From NCBI GenBank assembly GCA_003450655.1, contig DMFG01000022.1, positions 1 through 9,369 on the forward strand: a stretch of 9,369 nt of DNA, given 5' to 3'. This document shows, piece by piece, positions 1 through 6,157 of the stretch (within the stretch, counting starts at the first letter, position 1; every line of letters begins with the position of its first letter). Below the pieces are notes generated by a model. That model worked only from the letters and a program-made list of their open reading frames with translations, did not search any database and was not told the origin of the DNA. A program made the translations under genes and the position numbers. The stretch comes from Coxiellaceae bacterium (GTDB lineage: Bacteria > Pseudomonadota > Gammaproteobacteria > Coxiellales > Coxiellaceae).

Positions 1-251
1 GCCTGTTTCGCCGTTCTTGAGTTCCTTGCTTTTCCTTGTTCATATTATAAACAACAGGTGCGTTATATCCTATCGATTTAACAGTACTAATCTTTTCTTA
101 AGTTTATGTTTTTTTCTATCACGTGAGAGTGATTGTTAAGTCTGAGTTATCACTTTTTTATGGGTAAAAGTGATGTTGTGCATGAGAATTTTTTGTCGGT
201 GCAATAAATTAGGAGGGTGGTTTTGTTGGACGTTGCGCTTTTTAAATCTTG
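1..251. other. Intergenic/edge region without a complete gene
   Basis: No complete coding sequence is visible. Three short frames touch the left edge: plus-strand frame 1 is open from the edge to a TAA at 79-81, plus-strand frame 2 is open to about position 138, and a minus-strand ATG at 43-41 opens a hydrophilic frame (MNKEKQGTQERRNR) that leaves the window. The minus-strand ATG has TATAAT directly before it, so it could be a real gene start, but 14 codons are too few to judge. The rest is AT-rich with T-runs and the ATCAC/GTGAT repeats listed separately. I see no RNA gene and no canonical terminator here. Confidence 0.5.
118..174. repeat. Alternating ATCAC/GTGAT inverted repeats (two hairpins)
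   Basis: ATCAC occurs at 118-122 and 149-153, and GTGAT at 129-133 and 170-174. This gives a small hairpin (118-122 with 129-133, 6-nt loop) and a stronger one (149-157 with 166-174, nine perfect pairs, 8-nt loop). The units can also pair across, for example 129-134 with 149-154, so alternative folds are possible. The larger stem is not followed by a clean T-run on either strand, so it is not a textbook terminator. It lies about 80 nt past the stop of the minus-strand hydrolase gene and could be its transcript end or an operator. Confidence 0.45.
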
Positions 252-1100
252 CTATTGGTCTTTATCATTGTTTGCTTTTTTAGGGTTAATCGGTATTGAT
301 TTTTCGCCATCGTGAGTTATTTCATCATCATTCCATGGCAGGTTGCGGTATTGTGAGTTTTGACCTAATTGAAAGAAAGGGTATTTGATGATGTCAAAGA
401 AGGGAGAATAATCGAAATCACTGGGTGTTGTCATGCGTGTGTTGCGACGAATGACTTCAAATTTTTCATGAGCATCATCTTTTTTTATTAATGGCAGTAT
501 GGGGAAATCAATGGCTGAAAAAGCATTGGCTATCATTTCAGAGCAAATTTCGTAGGCTGTGGAGTTGGATTTATCTTTGAAAAGGCTTGAGCCCATCTGT
601 TTGGGTATAAGGCGACTTTTAAGAAGAAACCGACCTAGGTCAATGAACTGTCGAACATCGTATTGTTTCCCAATACGTGAGATAGCGTAGCTGATGACGG
701 TTTGAGCGTCTTTAGCGCTTATTCCTGTTGGTCGACAGATGCGTAAGTGATCATTTTGGTATTTAGATAGTGGGGCAATGTAAGTACCTTGGCCGATGTG
801 ACTCTCAACAATGAGTCGCTCGTGCGGTGCGCCCTGATAGTGTTTGTGGAGTGTTTCTCTGAGTGTGGGGTCTTCAATATCATGAATGCGTCCAATATAC
901 AGTGCGGAGTGACTCCAGGCGCTTTTGGTGATTTTATTGATAATTTGACTAATACGGTTGCAGCCTTCTACTAGTAATACATCTGCTGGTCGAATCTCAT
1001 GGCTGAGTCGATCGAAGTCGCAAAGGTAGCTTCGGTTTGGAGCGACTTGTTTTTTAAAATAAGCGATCATTTGACGGCTTAGCCATTTGGAGATTGTCAT
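252..1100 (-). CDS. YiiX/YebB-like permuted NlpC/P60 cysteine hydrolase (peptidase C92-type)
   Basis: The 282-residue protein carries the pattern of permuted NlpC/P60 papain-fold enzymes. A conserved start (RPADVLLVEG, residues 37-46) is followed by W-S-H-S-A-L-Y-I-G with likely catalytic His64, then an I-V-E-S segment with Glu99 leading into a strand-rich stretch, a Y-D-V-R motif at 147-150, and Y-E-I-C-S-E-M-I with likely nucleophile Cys186. In this permuted layout the His precedes the Cys, unlike standard NlpC/P60. Family members are cysteine hydrolases or acyltransferase-like proteins; the substrate here cannot be read from sequence. I see no signal peptide or lipobox, so a cytoplasmic location is inferred. 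The last 70 or so residues form a polar tail. The gene lies 55 nt downstream of the VUT gene on the same strand and may share its transcript. The start at 1100 lacks a strong ribosome site; Met11 (codon at 1070-1068) is an alternative. Confidence 0.72.
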   Translation of the reverse strand: MTISKWLSRQMIAYFKKQVAPNRSYLCDFDRLSHEIRPADVLLVEGCNRISQIINKITKSAWSHSALYIGRIHDIEDPTLRETLHKHYQGAPHERLIVESHIGQGTYIAPLSKYQNDHLRICRPTGISAKDAQTVISYAISRIGKQYDVRQFIDLGRFLLKSRLIPKQMGSSLFKDKSNSTAYEICSEMIANAFSAIDFPILPLIKKDDAHEKFEVIRRNTRMTTPSDFDYSPFFDIIKYPFFQLGQNSQYRNLPWNDDEITHDGEKSIPINPKKANNDKDQ

Positions 1101-1122
1101 TTAGTATTGCGCCAAGGTTGGT

Positions 1123-1143
1123 TGATAAATATCTTAATTATCA
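1123..1143. repeat. Small inverted repeat between the two minus-strand genes
   Basis: TGATAA at 1123-1128 pairs with TTATCA at 1138-1143 around a 9-nt AT-rich loop. It sits in the 55-nt gap between the VUT gene and the hydrolase gene. The stem is weak and has no T-run, so it is unlikely to terminate transcription; it may be chance in AT-rich DNA. Confidence 0.25.
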
Positions 1144-1155
1144 GTGTAGTCGGGC

Positions 1156-1668
1156 TTAAGCAGGAGTCAATGAAGGGGTGCATATTGTCTTGTTTTTTTT
1201 CTTCCAGAGCATCCAGAGTAAAAAGACGCCCAGTAATTTTCCAACGCACATGACGGTAAAGCTGGTTGTATTGAGTCGACCAGCAATGGCCAAGAAGACC
1301 CAGGTGTCTATAGGAATGCTGGCTAAGGATGAGACCAGTAATCGTTGTGCGAGAGGTTTTCCGGTATAGGTGAATAACAGCCAGTCGCAACATTCTCCTG
1401 CAGCAAATCCACAAGCACTAGCCATAGCAATGGTGGGGTCAGAGAGCAGGAAGCTAATAATAGTGCCTAGTAGCATCGCGAGCAGGATGCGGTGCTGGAT
1501 TTCACGTTGAGCAAGGTCCCTAATGATGTAAATAATGCCAACAACGCCGTCGGCCAAAGAGAGGGTGTCGCCAAAGGCATTAAATCCTGGGAGTTTAACA
1601 AATAGGATGTTGAGCAGCACAATGGCCATGATGTAGCTAAATGTAGCTGTGTATCGGGATAATATCAT
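1156..1668 (-). CDS. VUT/DUF165-family integral membrane protein, possible queuosine-precursor transporter
   Basis: The 170-residue protein is very hydrophobic, with about six membrane segments (roughly residues 8-25, 38-50, 61-76, 78-92, 108-130 and 136-155) and a lysine-rich cytoplasmic tail. The arrangement A-D-G-V-V-G-I-I-Y-I-I-R-D at 39-51, an A-Q-R-E-I-Q-H-R loop, G-E-C-C-D-W at 91-96 and S-I-P-I-D-T at 117-122 resembles the short VUT (Vut_1/DUF165) proteins. The best-studied member, E. coli YhhQ, imports queuosine precursors such as preQ0. YhhQ is about 50 residues longer, so the substrate assignment is inference. The gene is the first of two co-directional minus-strand genes and faces away from tRNA-Val. 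I could not identify a convincing promoter or a strong ribosome site for its ATG at 1668. Confidence 0.65.
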   Translation of the reverse strand: MILSRYTATFSYIMAIVLLNILFVKLPGFNAFGDTLSLADGVVGIIYIIRDLAQREIQHRILLAMLLGTIISFLLSDPTIAMASACGFAAGECCDWLLFTYTGKPLAQRLLVSSLASIPIDTWVFLAIAGRLNTTSFTVMCVGKLLGVFLLWMLWKKKNKTICTPSLTPA

Positions 1669-1763
1669 GGCGCAAATACTACCATATATTTTAAGAGGTG
1701 CTAGTGATTTTATCTGCGAAGGTTGTTGTGATCTCTCTGGAAACCTTTCCGTGGGAGTTGTGC

Positions 1764-1792
1764 TTGCGATTCTGTTTTTGGAATGCTATCTT
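1764..1792 (+). promoter_or_regulatory. Sigma70-type promoter for tRNA-Val (and probably thrS)
   Basis: A -35-like TTGCGA at 1764-1769 and a -10-like TATCTT at 1787-1792 are separated by exactly 17 nt; each matches four of six consensus bases. Transcription would start near 1799, giving a leader of about 22 nt before the tRNA. That leader can form a short stem (1798-1804 with 1811-1817, one G-U pair). No second promoter is evident between the tRNA and thrS, so this one may drive both. Confidence 0.5.
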
Positions 1793-1821
1793 TCTGCGTT
1801 TGCGAAACCACGCAAGCTTTT

Positions 1822-1896
1822 AGGCACGTAGCTCAGGGGTAGAGCACCACCTTGACATGGTGGGGGTCGGCGGTTCGAAACCGCCCGTGCCTACCA
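1822..1896 (+). tRNA. tRNA-Val (anticodon GAC)
   Basis: A full cloverleaf can be drawn. The acceptor stem is 1822-1828 with 1886-1892 (seven pairs, starting with A-U), the D stem GCTC/GAGC has a 7-nt loop containing GG, and the anticodon stem CCACC/GGTGG encloses the loop TTGACAT with anticodon GAC. The variable region is five bases. The T stem GGCGG/CCGCC carries the loop TTCGAAA. A discriminator A and an encoded CCA (1894-1896) complete it. The anticodon arm is the same as in E. coli tRNA-Val(GAC). The thrS start is only 29 nt further on. Confidence 0.96.
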
Positions 1897-1925
1897 AACT
1901 TATTATTATAAGATGGATGTCCAGT

Positions 1926-3848
1926 ATGCCCGTTATAACTTTGAGTGATGGATCAACGAAGCAGTTTGATATGCCGCTTTCTGTGCATGCTGTAGCACAA
2001 TCCATTAGTCCCGGCCTTGCTAAAGCTGCTATAGCAGCCTTGGTCAATGATCAATTAGTTGATGTTTCCTATGAGATGAACCAAGATGCAGCATTAACGA
2101 TCTTGACCGTTAAAGATGAACCTTCATTAGATGTTATTCGCCATTCTACCGCGCATCTATTAGCGCAAGCTGTTAAGCAGTTATTTCCAGAAGCTCAAGT
2201 TACGATAGGACCTGTGATCGAAGATGGGTTTTATTATGATTTCTCGTATGAACGCCCTTTTACTCCTGATGATTTAATGGCGATTGAAAAGCGTATGAAA
2301 GAACTGGTAAAGCAAGCTTTGCCTGTTTATCGCCGTGTGATGACTCGTGATGATGCTGTTGCGTTATTTGAAAGTCAGGGTGAGCACTATAAAGTGGAGA
2401 TTATTAAAGATATTGATTCGGCTGAAGAGCTCACAGCGTATGAGCAAGGCGATTTTATTGATCTTTGTCGTGGCCCTCATGTGCCTTCCACTGCATTTTT
2501 GAAGGCATTTAAGTTAACTAAAGTCGCTGGCGCTTATTGGCGTGGTAACAGTGATAATGCCATGTTACAGCGTATTTACGGAACAGCTTGGGGTGATAAG
2601 GCTGCTTTAAAAGATTATTTGCATCGCATCGCTGAAGCAGAAAAACGCGATCATCGGCTGCTTGCCAAGAAGATGGATCTTTATCATATGCAAGAAGAAG
2701 CACCTGGTATGGTGTTTTGGCACCCTAATGGCTGGACAATTTTTACAGCTATTCAGCAATATATTCGCGGCAAACTGCTGAAGTATGGTTATCAAGAAAT
2801 TAATACACCTATGATGGCGGATATGTCGTTATGGGAGCGCTCTGGTCATGCCGAAAAGTTTGGTGATGAAATGTTCAGTGTAGCTCAAGATGATCGTTGC
2901 TATGCGATTAAGCCCATGAATTGTCCTGGGCACGTGCAGGTCTTTAAGCAGGGTATTCATAGTTATCGTGATTTACCATTGCGCTTAGCGGAGTTTGGTT
3001 CTTGTCACCGAAATGAGCCTTCTGGTGCCTTGCATGGTTTGATGCGCGTCAGAGGTCTTACACAGGATGATGCTCATGTATTTTGTACTCATGATCAAAT
3101 TGGTGCAGAGGTTGATGCGCTGTTAGCCATGGTTTATGAGTTTTATCAAGACTTCGGTTTCACAGATATTGTCGTCAAACTATCAACACGACCTGAGAAG
3201 CGGATTGGTTCTGATATGATTTGGGATCAAGCTGAGCAAGCGCTTGCTAAAGCATTAGATGATCGAGGGGTTGTTTGGGAAGAGCAGCCTGGTGAAGGGG
3301 CTTTCTATGGTCCTAAGATTGAGTTCACTTTATATGATTGTTTGAAGCGTGCTTGGCAGTGTGGAACGGTACAGTTAGATTTCTCGATGCCGGAGCGCCT
3401 GGGCGCTACTTATATTGACGCCGCAGGTGAAAAGCAGACACCTGTTATGTTACATCGTGCCATTATCGGGTCATTTGAACGGTTTATAGGTGTTTTGCTC
3501 GAGCACTATGAGGGTAAATTGCCAGTGTGGTTGGCCCCAAAGCAGGTGGTTGTGATGACAATTACGGACTCTCAGCATGATTTTGCGTCAGATGTGGTTA
3601 AAAAATTGAAAAAAAGTGGTTTTAGAGCGCAATCAGACTTGAGAAATGAGAAGATCGGCTATAAAATCCGCGAACATACCATTTCTCGTGTTCCGTACAT
3701 GGTTATTTTAGGCGATCAAGAGCTTTCTGATCAAAAATTAACCATACGTACATTGGATTCAAAGAAAATGTTGAGCATGACTGTGCCTGAATTTATCGAT
3801 AGGCTGGGTCAAGATATGCAATTAAAGAGGAGAGCGTTATCAGAGTAA
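1926..3848 (+). CDS. thrS: Threonyl-tRNA synthetase
   Basis: Charges tRNA-Thr with threonine in the cytoplasm. At 640 residues it is close to the 642 of E. coli. From the N-terminus it has a TGS domain (about 1-61), the editing domain with H-S-T-A-H (His73, His77) and C-R-G-P-H (Cys181, His185), the class II catalytic core, and an anticodon-binding domain from about residue 535. The core zinc ligands are present as Cys333 (N-C-P-G-H), His384 (Q-D-D-A-H) and His510 (M-L-H-R-A); motif 2 is [11 protein letters not shown] with Arg362. The start [10 protein letters not shown] matches E. coli exactly in its first six residues. The frame is open further upstream through the tRNA, and an ATG at 1917 would add three residues, but conservation favours 1926. 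Ribosome-site complementarity is weak (AGATGGA, 1911-1917). The E. coli thrS operator, with its tRNA-Thr-like hairpins, has no room in the 29-nt leader. The 3' end overlaps infC by 10 nt. Confidence 0.97.
   Translation: MPVITLSDGSTKQFDMPLSVHAVAQSISPGLAKAAIAALVNDQLVDVSYEMNQDAALTILTVKDEPSLDVIRHSTAHLLAQAVKQLFPEAQVTIGPVIEDGFYYDFSYERPFTPDDLMAIEKRMKELVKQALPVYRRVMTRDDAVALFESQGEHYKVEIIKDIDSAEELTAYEQGDFIDLCRGPHVPSTAFLKAFKLTKVAGAYWRGNSDNAMLQRIYGTAWGDKAALKDYLHRIAEAEKRDHRLLAKKMDLYHMQEEAPGMVFWHPNGWTIFTAIQQYIRGKLLKYGYQEINTPMMADMSLWERSGHAEKFGDEMFSVAQDDRCYAIKPMNCPGHVQVFKQGIHSYRDLPLRLAEFGSCHRNEPSGALHGLMRVRGLTQDDAHVFCTHDQIGAEVDALLAMVYEFYQDFGFTDIVVKLSTRPEKRIGSDMIWDQAEQALAKALDDRGVVWEEQPGEGAFYGPKIEFTLYDCLKRAWQCGTVQLDFSMPERLGATYIDAAGEKQTPVMLHRAIIGSFERFIGVLLEHYEGKLPVWLAPKQVVVMTITDSQHDFASDVVKKLKKSGFRAQSDLRNEKIGYKIREHTISRVPYMVILGDQELSDQKLTIRTLDSKKMLSMTVPEFIDRLGQDMQLKRRALSE
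3827..3841 (+). promoter_or_regulatory. Ribosome binding site and AUC start codon of infC
   Basis: A strong purine tract containing AGGAG (3828-3832) lies 6 nt before ATC at 3839-3841. No in-frame ATG, GTG or TTG exists from here until TTG at 3893, which would remove conserved N-terminal residues. IF3 discriminates against AUU, AUC and AUA starts, and E. coli uses AUU in infC for autogenous control, so a rare start is expected. An in-frame ATT at 3821 lies before the ribosome site and is less likely. Confidence 0.8.
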
Positions 3849-4354
3849 AGGCAGCCCGAGTTAATGGGCAAATCCAGGCATCTAAAGTTCGTTTGATTGA
3901 TGATCAAGGCGAGCAAGTAGGTATTGTGAACTTAGATCAGGCTCTTGCGAAGGCTCAAACAGTGGGTTTGGATTTGGTTGAGATTTCTCCTAATGTAGAT
4001 CCTCCGGTATGTCGGATTATGGACTACGGGAAATTTGTGTTTGATAAGAAAAAGCGTTTGTCTGCTGGCAAGAAAAAGCAGCGTCAAACACAAGTGAAAG
4101 AAATTAAATTCCGTCCAACAACGGATATTGGTGATTATACCGTTAAGTTGCGTAAGATTATTACCTTCCTTGAACGTGGTGATAAAGTGAAAGTGAGTTT
4201 ACGATTTAGAGGTCGTGAGATTCAGCATAAAGAGTTAGGTATGGATTTATTGAATCGTATTAAGGCTGATTTGCCAGAAGATGCGGTCGTAGAGCAAGCT
4301 CCTAAGCTAGAAGGGCGCCAGATGAGTATGGTGGTTGTTTTAGTGAAGAAGTGA
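3839..4354 (+). CDS. infC: Translation initiation factor IF-3 (AUC start)
   Basis: IF3 binds the 30S subunit, prevents premature 50S joining and checks start codon and initiator tRNA. From the ATC at 3839 the product is 171 residues, against 180 in E. coli. The N-terminal domain includes R-V-N-G-Q-I (matching E. coli R-I-N-G-E-I), then L-V-E-I-S-P-N and [12 protein letters not shown] before a lysine-rich linker. The C-terminal domain has [15 protein letters not shown] and E-G-R-Q-M. An ATG/GTG/TTG-only search would begin at TTG 3893 and lose 18 conserved residues. The gene overlaps the last 10 nt of thrS, suggesting translational coupling. Autogenous repression through the rare start codon is inferred from E. 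coli. Confidence 0.93.
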   Translation: MRVKAARVNGQIQASKVRLIDDQGEQVGIVNLDQALAKAQTVGLDLVEISPNVDPPVCRIMDYGKFVFDKKKRLSAGKKKQRQTQVKEIKFRPTTDIGDYTVKLRKIITFLERGDKVKVSLRFRGREIQHKELGMDLLNRIKADLPEDAVVEQAPKLEGRQMSMVVVLVKK

Positions 4355-4481
4355 GTGTAGATAGATTGGGTACGGTATCATGATCCGTGCCGATCTTTGG
4401 GTAGATTAATTAATACGCAGTCATGATTTAATCGTGACTTAGATTTAATCTAGAAATCATGTAGATGAAATAGGTGAACGA
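4355..4481 (+). promoter_or_regulatory. Candidate L20 autoregulatory leader of rpmI-rplT
   Basis: This is the largest gap inside the plus-strand cluster. It holds three hairpins: 4369-4375 with 4385-4391 (seven pairs, one G-U, 9-nt loop), 4420-4427 with 4431-4438 (eight pairs, one G-U, 3-nt loop) and a weaker 4439-4444 with 4448-4453. None is followed by a T-run, so they are not simple terminators. The motif TCATGAT recurs at 4378-4384 and 4421-4427. In E. coli, L20 represses rpmI-rplT translation by binding RNA structures at this position. Position and structure fit such an operator; the L20-binding fold itself is not demonstrated. Confidence 0.4.
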
Positions 4482-4679
4482 ATGTCAAAATTAAAAACTA
4501 ATCGTGGTGCAGCCAAACGATTTAAGCGAACGGGTACAGGTGCATTAAAGCGTCGTCGTGCAAATAGAAACCATATTCTTACTAAAAAAGAAACACAGAC
4601 TAAGCGTCAGCGACGTGCAGCAGTTCATGTTCATAAAAGTGATCTGCCAGCTATGAATGCAATGTTAGCCGGTCAATAA
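4482..4679 (+). CDS. rpmI: 50S ribosomal protein L35
   Basis: The 65-residue, strongly basic protein has the same length as E. coli L35 and matches it in [11 protein letters not shown] at residues 5-15 and H-I-L-T-K-K at 31-36. It binds 23S rRNA in the large subunit. AGGTGA (4472-4477) lies 4 nt before the ATG. It sits between infC and rplT, as in E. coli, and rplT follows after 26 nt. Translation is probably controlled from the structured leader just upstream. Confidence 0.97.
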   Translation: MSKLKTNRGAAKRFKRTGTGALKRRRANRNHILTKKETQTKRQRRAAVHVHKSDLPAMNAMLAGQ

Positions 4680-4705
4680 TCGATCGATAAAAGAGGAATG
4701 TCATC

Positions 4706-5065
4706 ATGCCAAGAGTAAAACGTGGGGTTACAGCAAGAGCCCGTCATAAAAAAGTATTAAAGAAAGCAAAAGGTTATTACGGTGCACGTAGCCGTGTTTA
4801 TCGCGTAGCTAAACAGGCTGTTATTAAAGCAGGCCAATATGCGTATCGTGATCGTCGTCAACGTAAGCGCCAATTCCGTTCACTATGGATTGTTCGTATT
4901 AATGCAGCTGCTCGTGATTGTGGTTTATCATATAGCCGTTTCATGAATGGTCTTCAGCAAGCAGGCATCGAATTAGATCGTAAGATCTTGGCTGAGATGG
5001 CAGTGAATGATCGTTTAGCCTTCGGTAAATTAGCAGAGCAAGCTAAGGAAGCTTTAGCCTCTTAA
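4706..5065 (+). CDS. rplT: 50S ribosomal protein L20
   Basis: The 119-residue basic protein matches E. coli L20 (118 residues) almost throughout. R-V-K-R-G-V starts at residue 3, [15 protein letters not shown] lies in the long N-terminal helix, and [14 protein letters not shown] follows. L20 is needed early in 50S assembly and binds 23S rRNA; in E. coli it also represses its own operon. A good ribosome site (AAGAGGAA, 4691-4698) precedes the ATG. The stop is 40 nt before the likely pheS start, with no terminator between. Confidence 0.98.
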   Translation: MPRVKRGVTARARHKKVLKKAKGYYGARSRVYRVAKQAVIKAGQYAYRDRRQRKRQFRSLWIVRINAAARDCGLSYSRFMNGLQQAGIELDRKILAEMAVNDRLAFGKLAEQAKEALAS

Positions 5066-5077
5066 TTATAATCATCT

Positions 5078-5105
5078 TGGCGATATTCGCTATATGGAGC
5101 GACGA
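5078..5105 (+). promoter_or_regulatory. Short hairpin and ribosome site before pheS
   Basis: A small stem (GCGA 5080-5083 with TCGC 5087-5090, extendable by a G-U and a U-A pair, 3-nt loop) directly precedes GGAG at 5097-5100, which is spaced 5 nt from ATG 5106. No T-run follows. The ribosome site overlaps the upstream in-frame ATG at 5094, which argues that 5106 is the true start. There is no room for a Phe-rich leader peptide and attenuator. Confidence 0.45.
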
Positions 5106-6125
5106 ATGGATGACAAGATTAGAGGGTTGCTTGAGCAGGCGAAACAAGATGTTTCAGCGACACAGGATTTAGATCAGCTTGCTGCTGTGAAATTATCTTA
5201 CATGGGAAAAAAGCAAGGTCAACTGACGGCTTTATTGAAGCAAGTCAGTCAGTTGGATCCTGCGCAACGTCCTGTGATGGGTAAGGCTGTCAACGTTGCG
5301 AAAGTCACATTAAATGATTTATTTGCTAGTCATGCATCTGAATTGCAGTCTCGTGCTTTAACACAAAAACTTGCCCATGAGACGATTGATGTGACCTTGC
5401 CAGGTCGCAGTATTGGCCAGGGTACATTGCATCCGGTGACTCAAGTAACCGCTCATGCTACACGGATTCTGAAATCTATGGGTTTCTCTGTTGAAGAAGG
5501 CCCTGAGATTGAAGATGAGTTTCATAATTTTGAAGCGTTGAATATAGCAGAACATCATCCTGCTCGTGATATGCATGATACCTTTTACTTTCCAAATCGT
5601 TTGTTATTACGTACACATACCTCTTCCGTGCAAATCAGAGCCATGGAAAAGCAGTCGCCACCATTGCGTATTATTACACCTGGCCGAGTTTATCGTGCCG
5701 ATTCAGATTATACGCATACACCGATGTTCCATCAGTTAGAAGGGCTTGTCGTTGATGAGAGTTGTTCGTTTGCAGATTTAAAAGCTATGGTACAGGGCTT
5801 CCTGAATGCTTTATTTGGTCGTGAGCTGACGTTACGTTTTCGACCTTCCTACTTTCCTTTTACAGAACCCTCGGCTGAAGTCGATATATATTATCCGGTC
5901 ATTGATCGTCAAACGGGGGAGCCAACAGGAGAGATGGCTTGGATGGAAGTCTTGGGTTGTGGCATGGTGCATCCTAATGTATTGAATAATGTCAATATTG
6001 ATGCTGAACGTTATACTGGTTACGCCTTTGGTATTGGATTGGATCGTCTGGCGATGCTGCGTTATGGCATTGCAGACTTGCGAACGTTATTCAGCAATGA
6101 CTTACGGTTTCTTTCACAGTTTTAA
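5106..6125 (+). CDS. pheS: Phenylalanyl-tRNA synthetase alpha subunit
   Basis: Catalytic alpha subunit of the alpha2-beta2 enzyme that charges tRNA-Phe. From ATG 5106 it is 339 residues (E. coli 327). An N-terminal coiled-coil arm (about 1-90) precedes the class II core. Visible core segments are L-N-I-A-E-H-H-P-A-R at 145-154, motif 2 G-R-V-Y-R-A-D with T-H-T-P-M-F-H-Q-L-E-G at 203-213, F-R-P-S-Y-F-P-F-T-E-P-S at 245-256 and motif 3 A-F-G-I-G-L-D-R-L. The Ala307 position corresponds to E. coli Ala294, the known phenylalanine-pocket residue. The loop between S-A-E-V-D and W-M-E-V-L-G is about 11 residues longer than in E. coli. ATG 5094 would add MERR but has no ribosome site of its own; GGAG before 5106 favours the shorter form. 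pheT follows after 32 nt. Confidence 0.96.
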   Translation: MDDKIRGLLEQAKQDVSATQDLDQLAAVKLSYMGKKQGQLTALLKQVSQLDPAQRPVMGKAVNVAKVTLNDLFASHASELQSRALTQKLAHETIDVTLPGRSIGQGTLHPVTQVTAHATRILKSMGFSVEEGPEIEDEFHNFEALNIAEHHPARDMHDTFYFPNRLLLRTHTSSVQIRAMEKQSPPLRIITPGRVYRADSDYTHTPMFHQLEGLVVDESCSFADLKAMVQGFLNALFGRELTLRFRPSYFPFTEPSAEVDIYYPVIDRQTGEPTGEMAWMEVLGCGMVHPNVLNNVNIDAERYTGYAFGIGLDRLAMLRYGIADLRTLFSNDLRFLSQF

Positions 6126-6157
6126 TGTTTCTCTCAGTTTGTTGATAGGGGATAAGA

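Noticed and set aside
70..100. Resemblance of TTAACAGTACTAAT to the 3' end of 23S rRNA
   Set aside because: The flanking bases do not fit 23S rRNA and no 5S gene follows; the match is too short.
1097..1414. 105-codon minus-strand frame with many histidines and arginines
   Set aside because: It is a frame shadow of the VUT gene and its spacer; the VUT frame has coherent membrane segments and this one does not.
1649..1831. 60-codon plus-strand frame before tRNA-Val
   Set aside because: It overlaps the VUT gene start, the tRNA promoter and the tRNA 5' end, has no recognisable domain, and looks like chance.
1852..1857. Perfect TTGACA -35 box inside tRNA-Val
   Set aside because: It is the anticodon loop sequence of tRNA-Val(GAC), and there is no -10 box 16-18 nt downstream.
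1857..1925. Upstream extension of thrS by 23 codons to an ATG in the tRNA-Val anticodon arm
   Set aside because: The extension would translate tRNA sequence, and conservation with E. coli ThrS begins exactly at MPVITL (ATG 1926).
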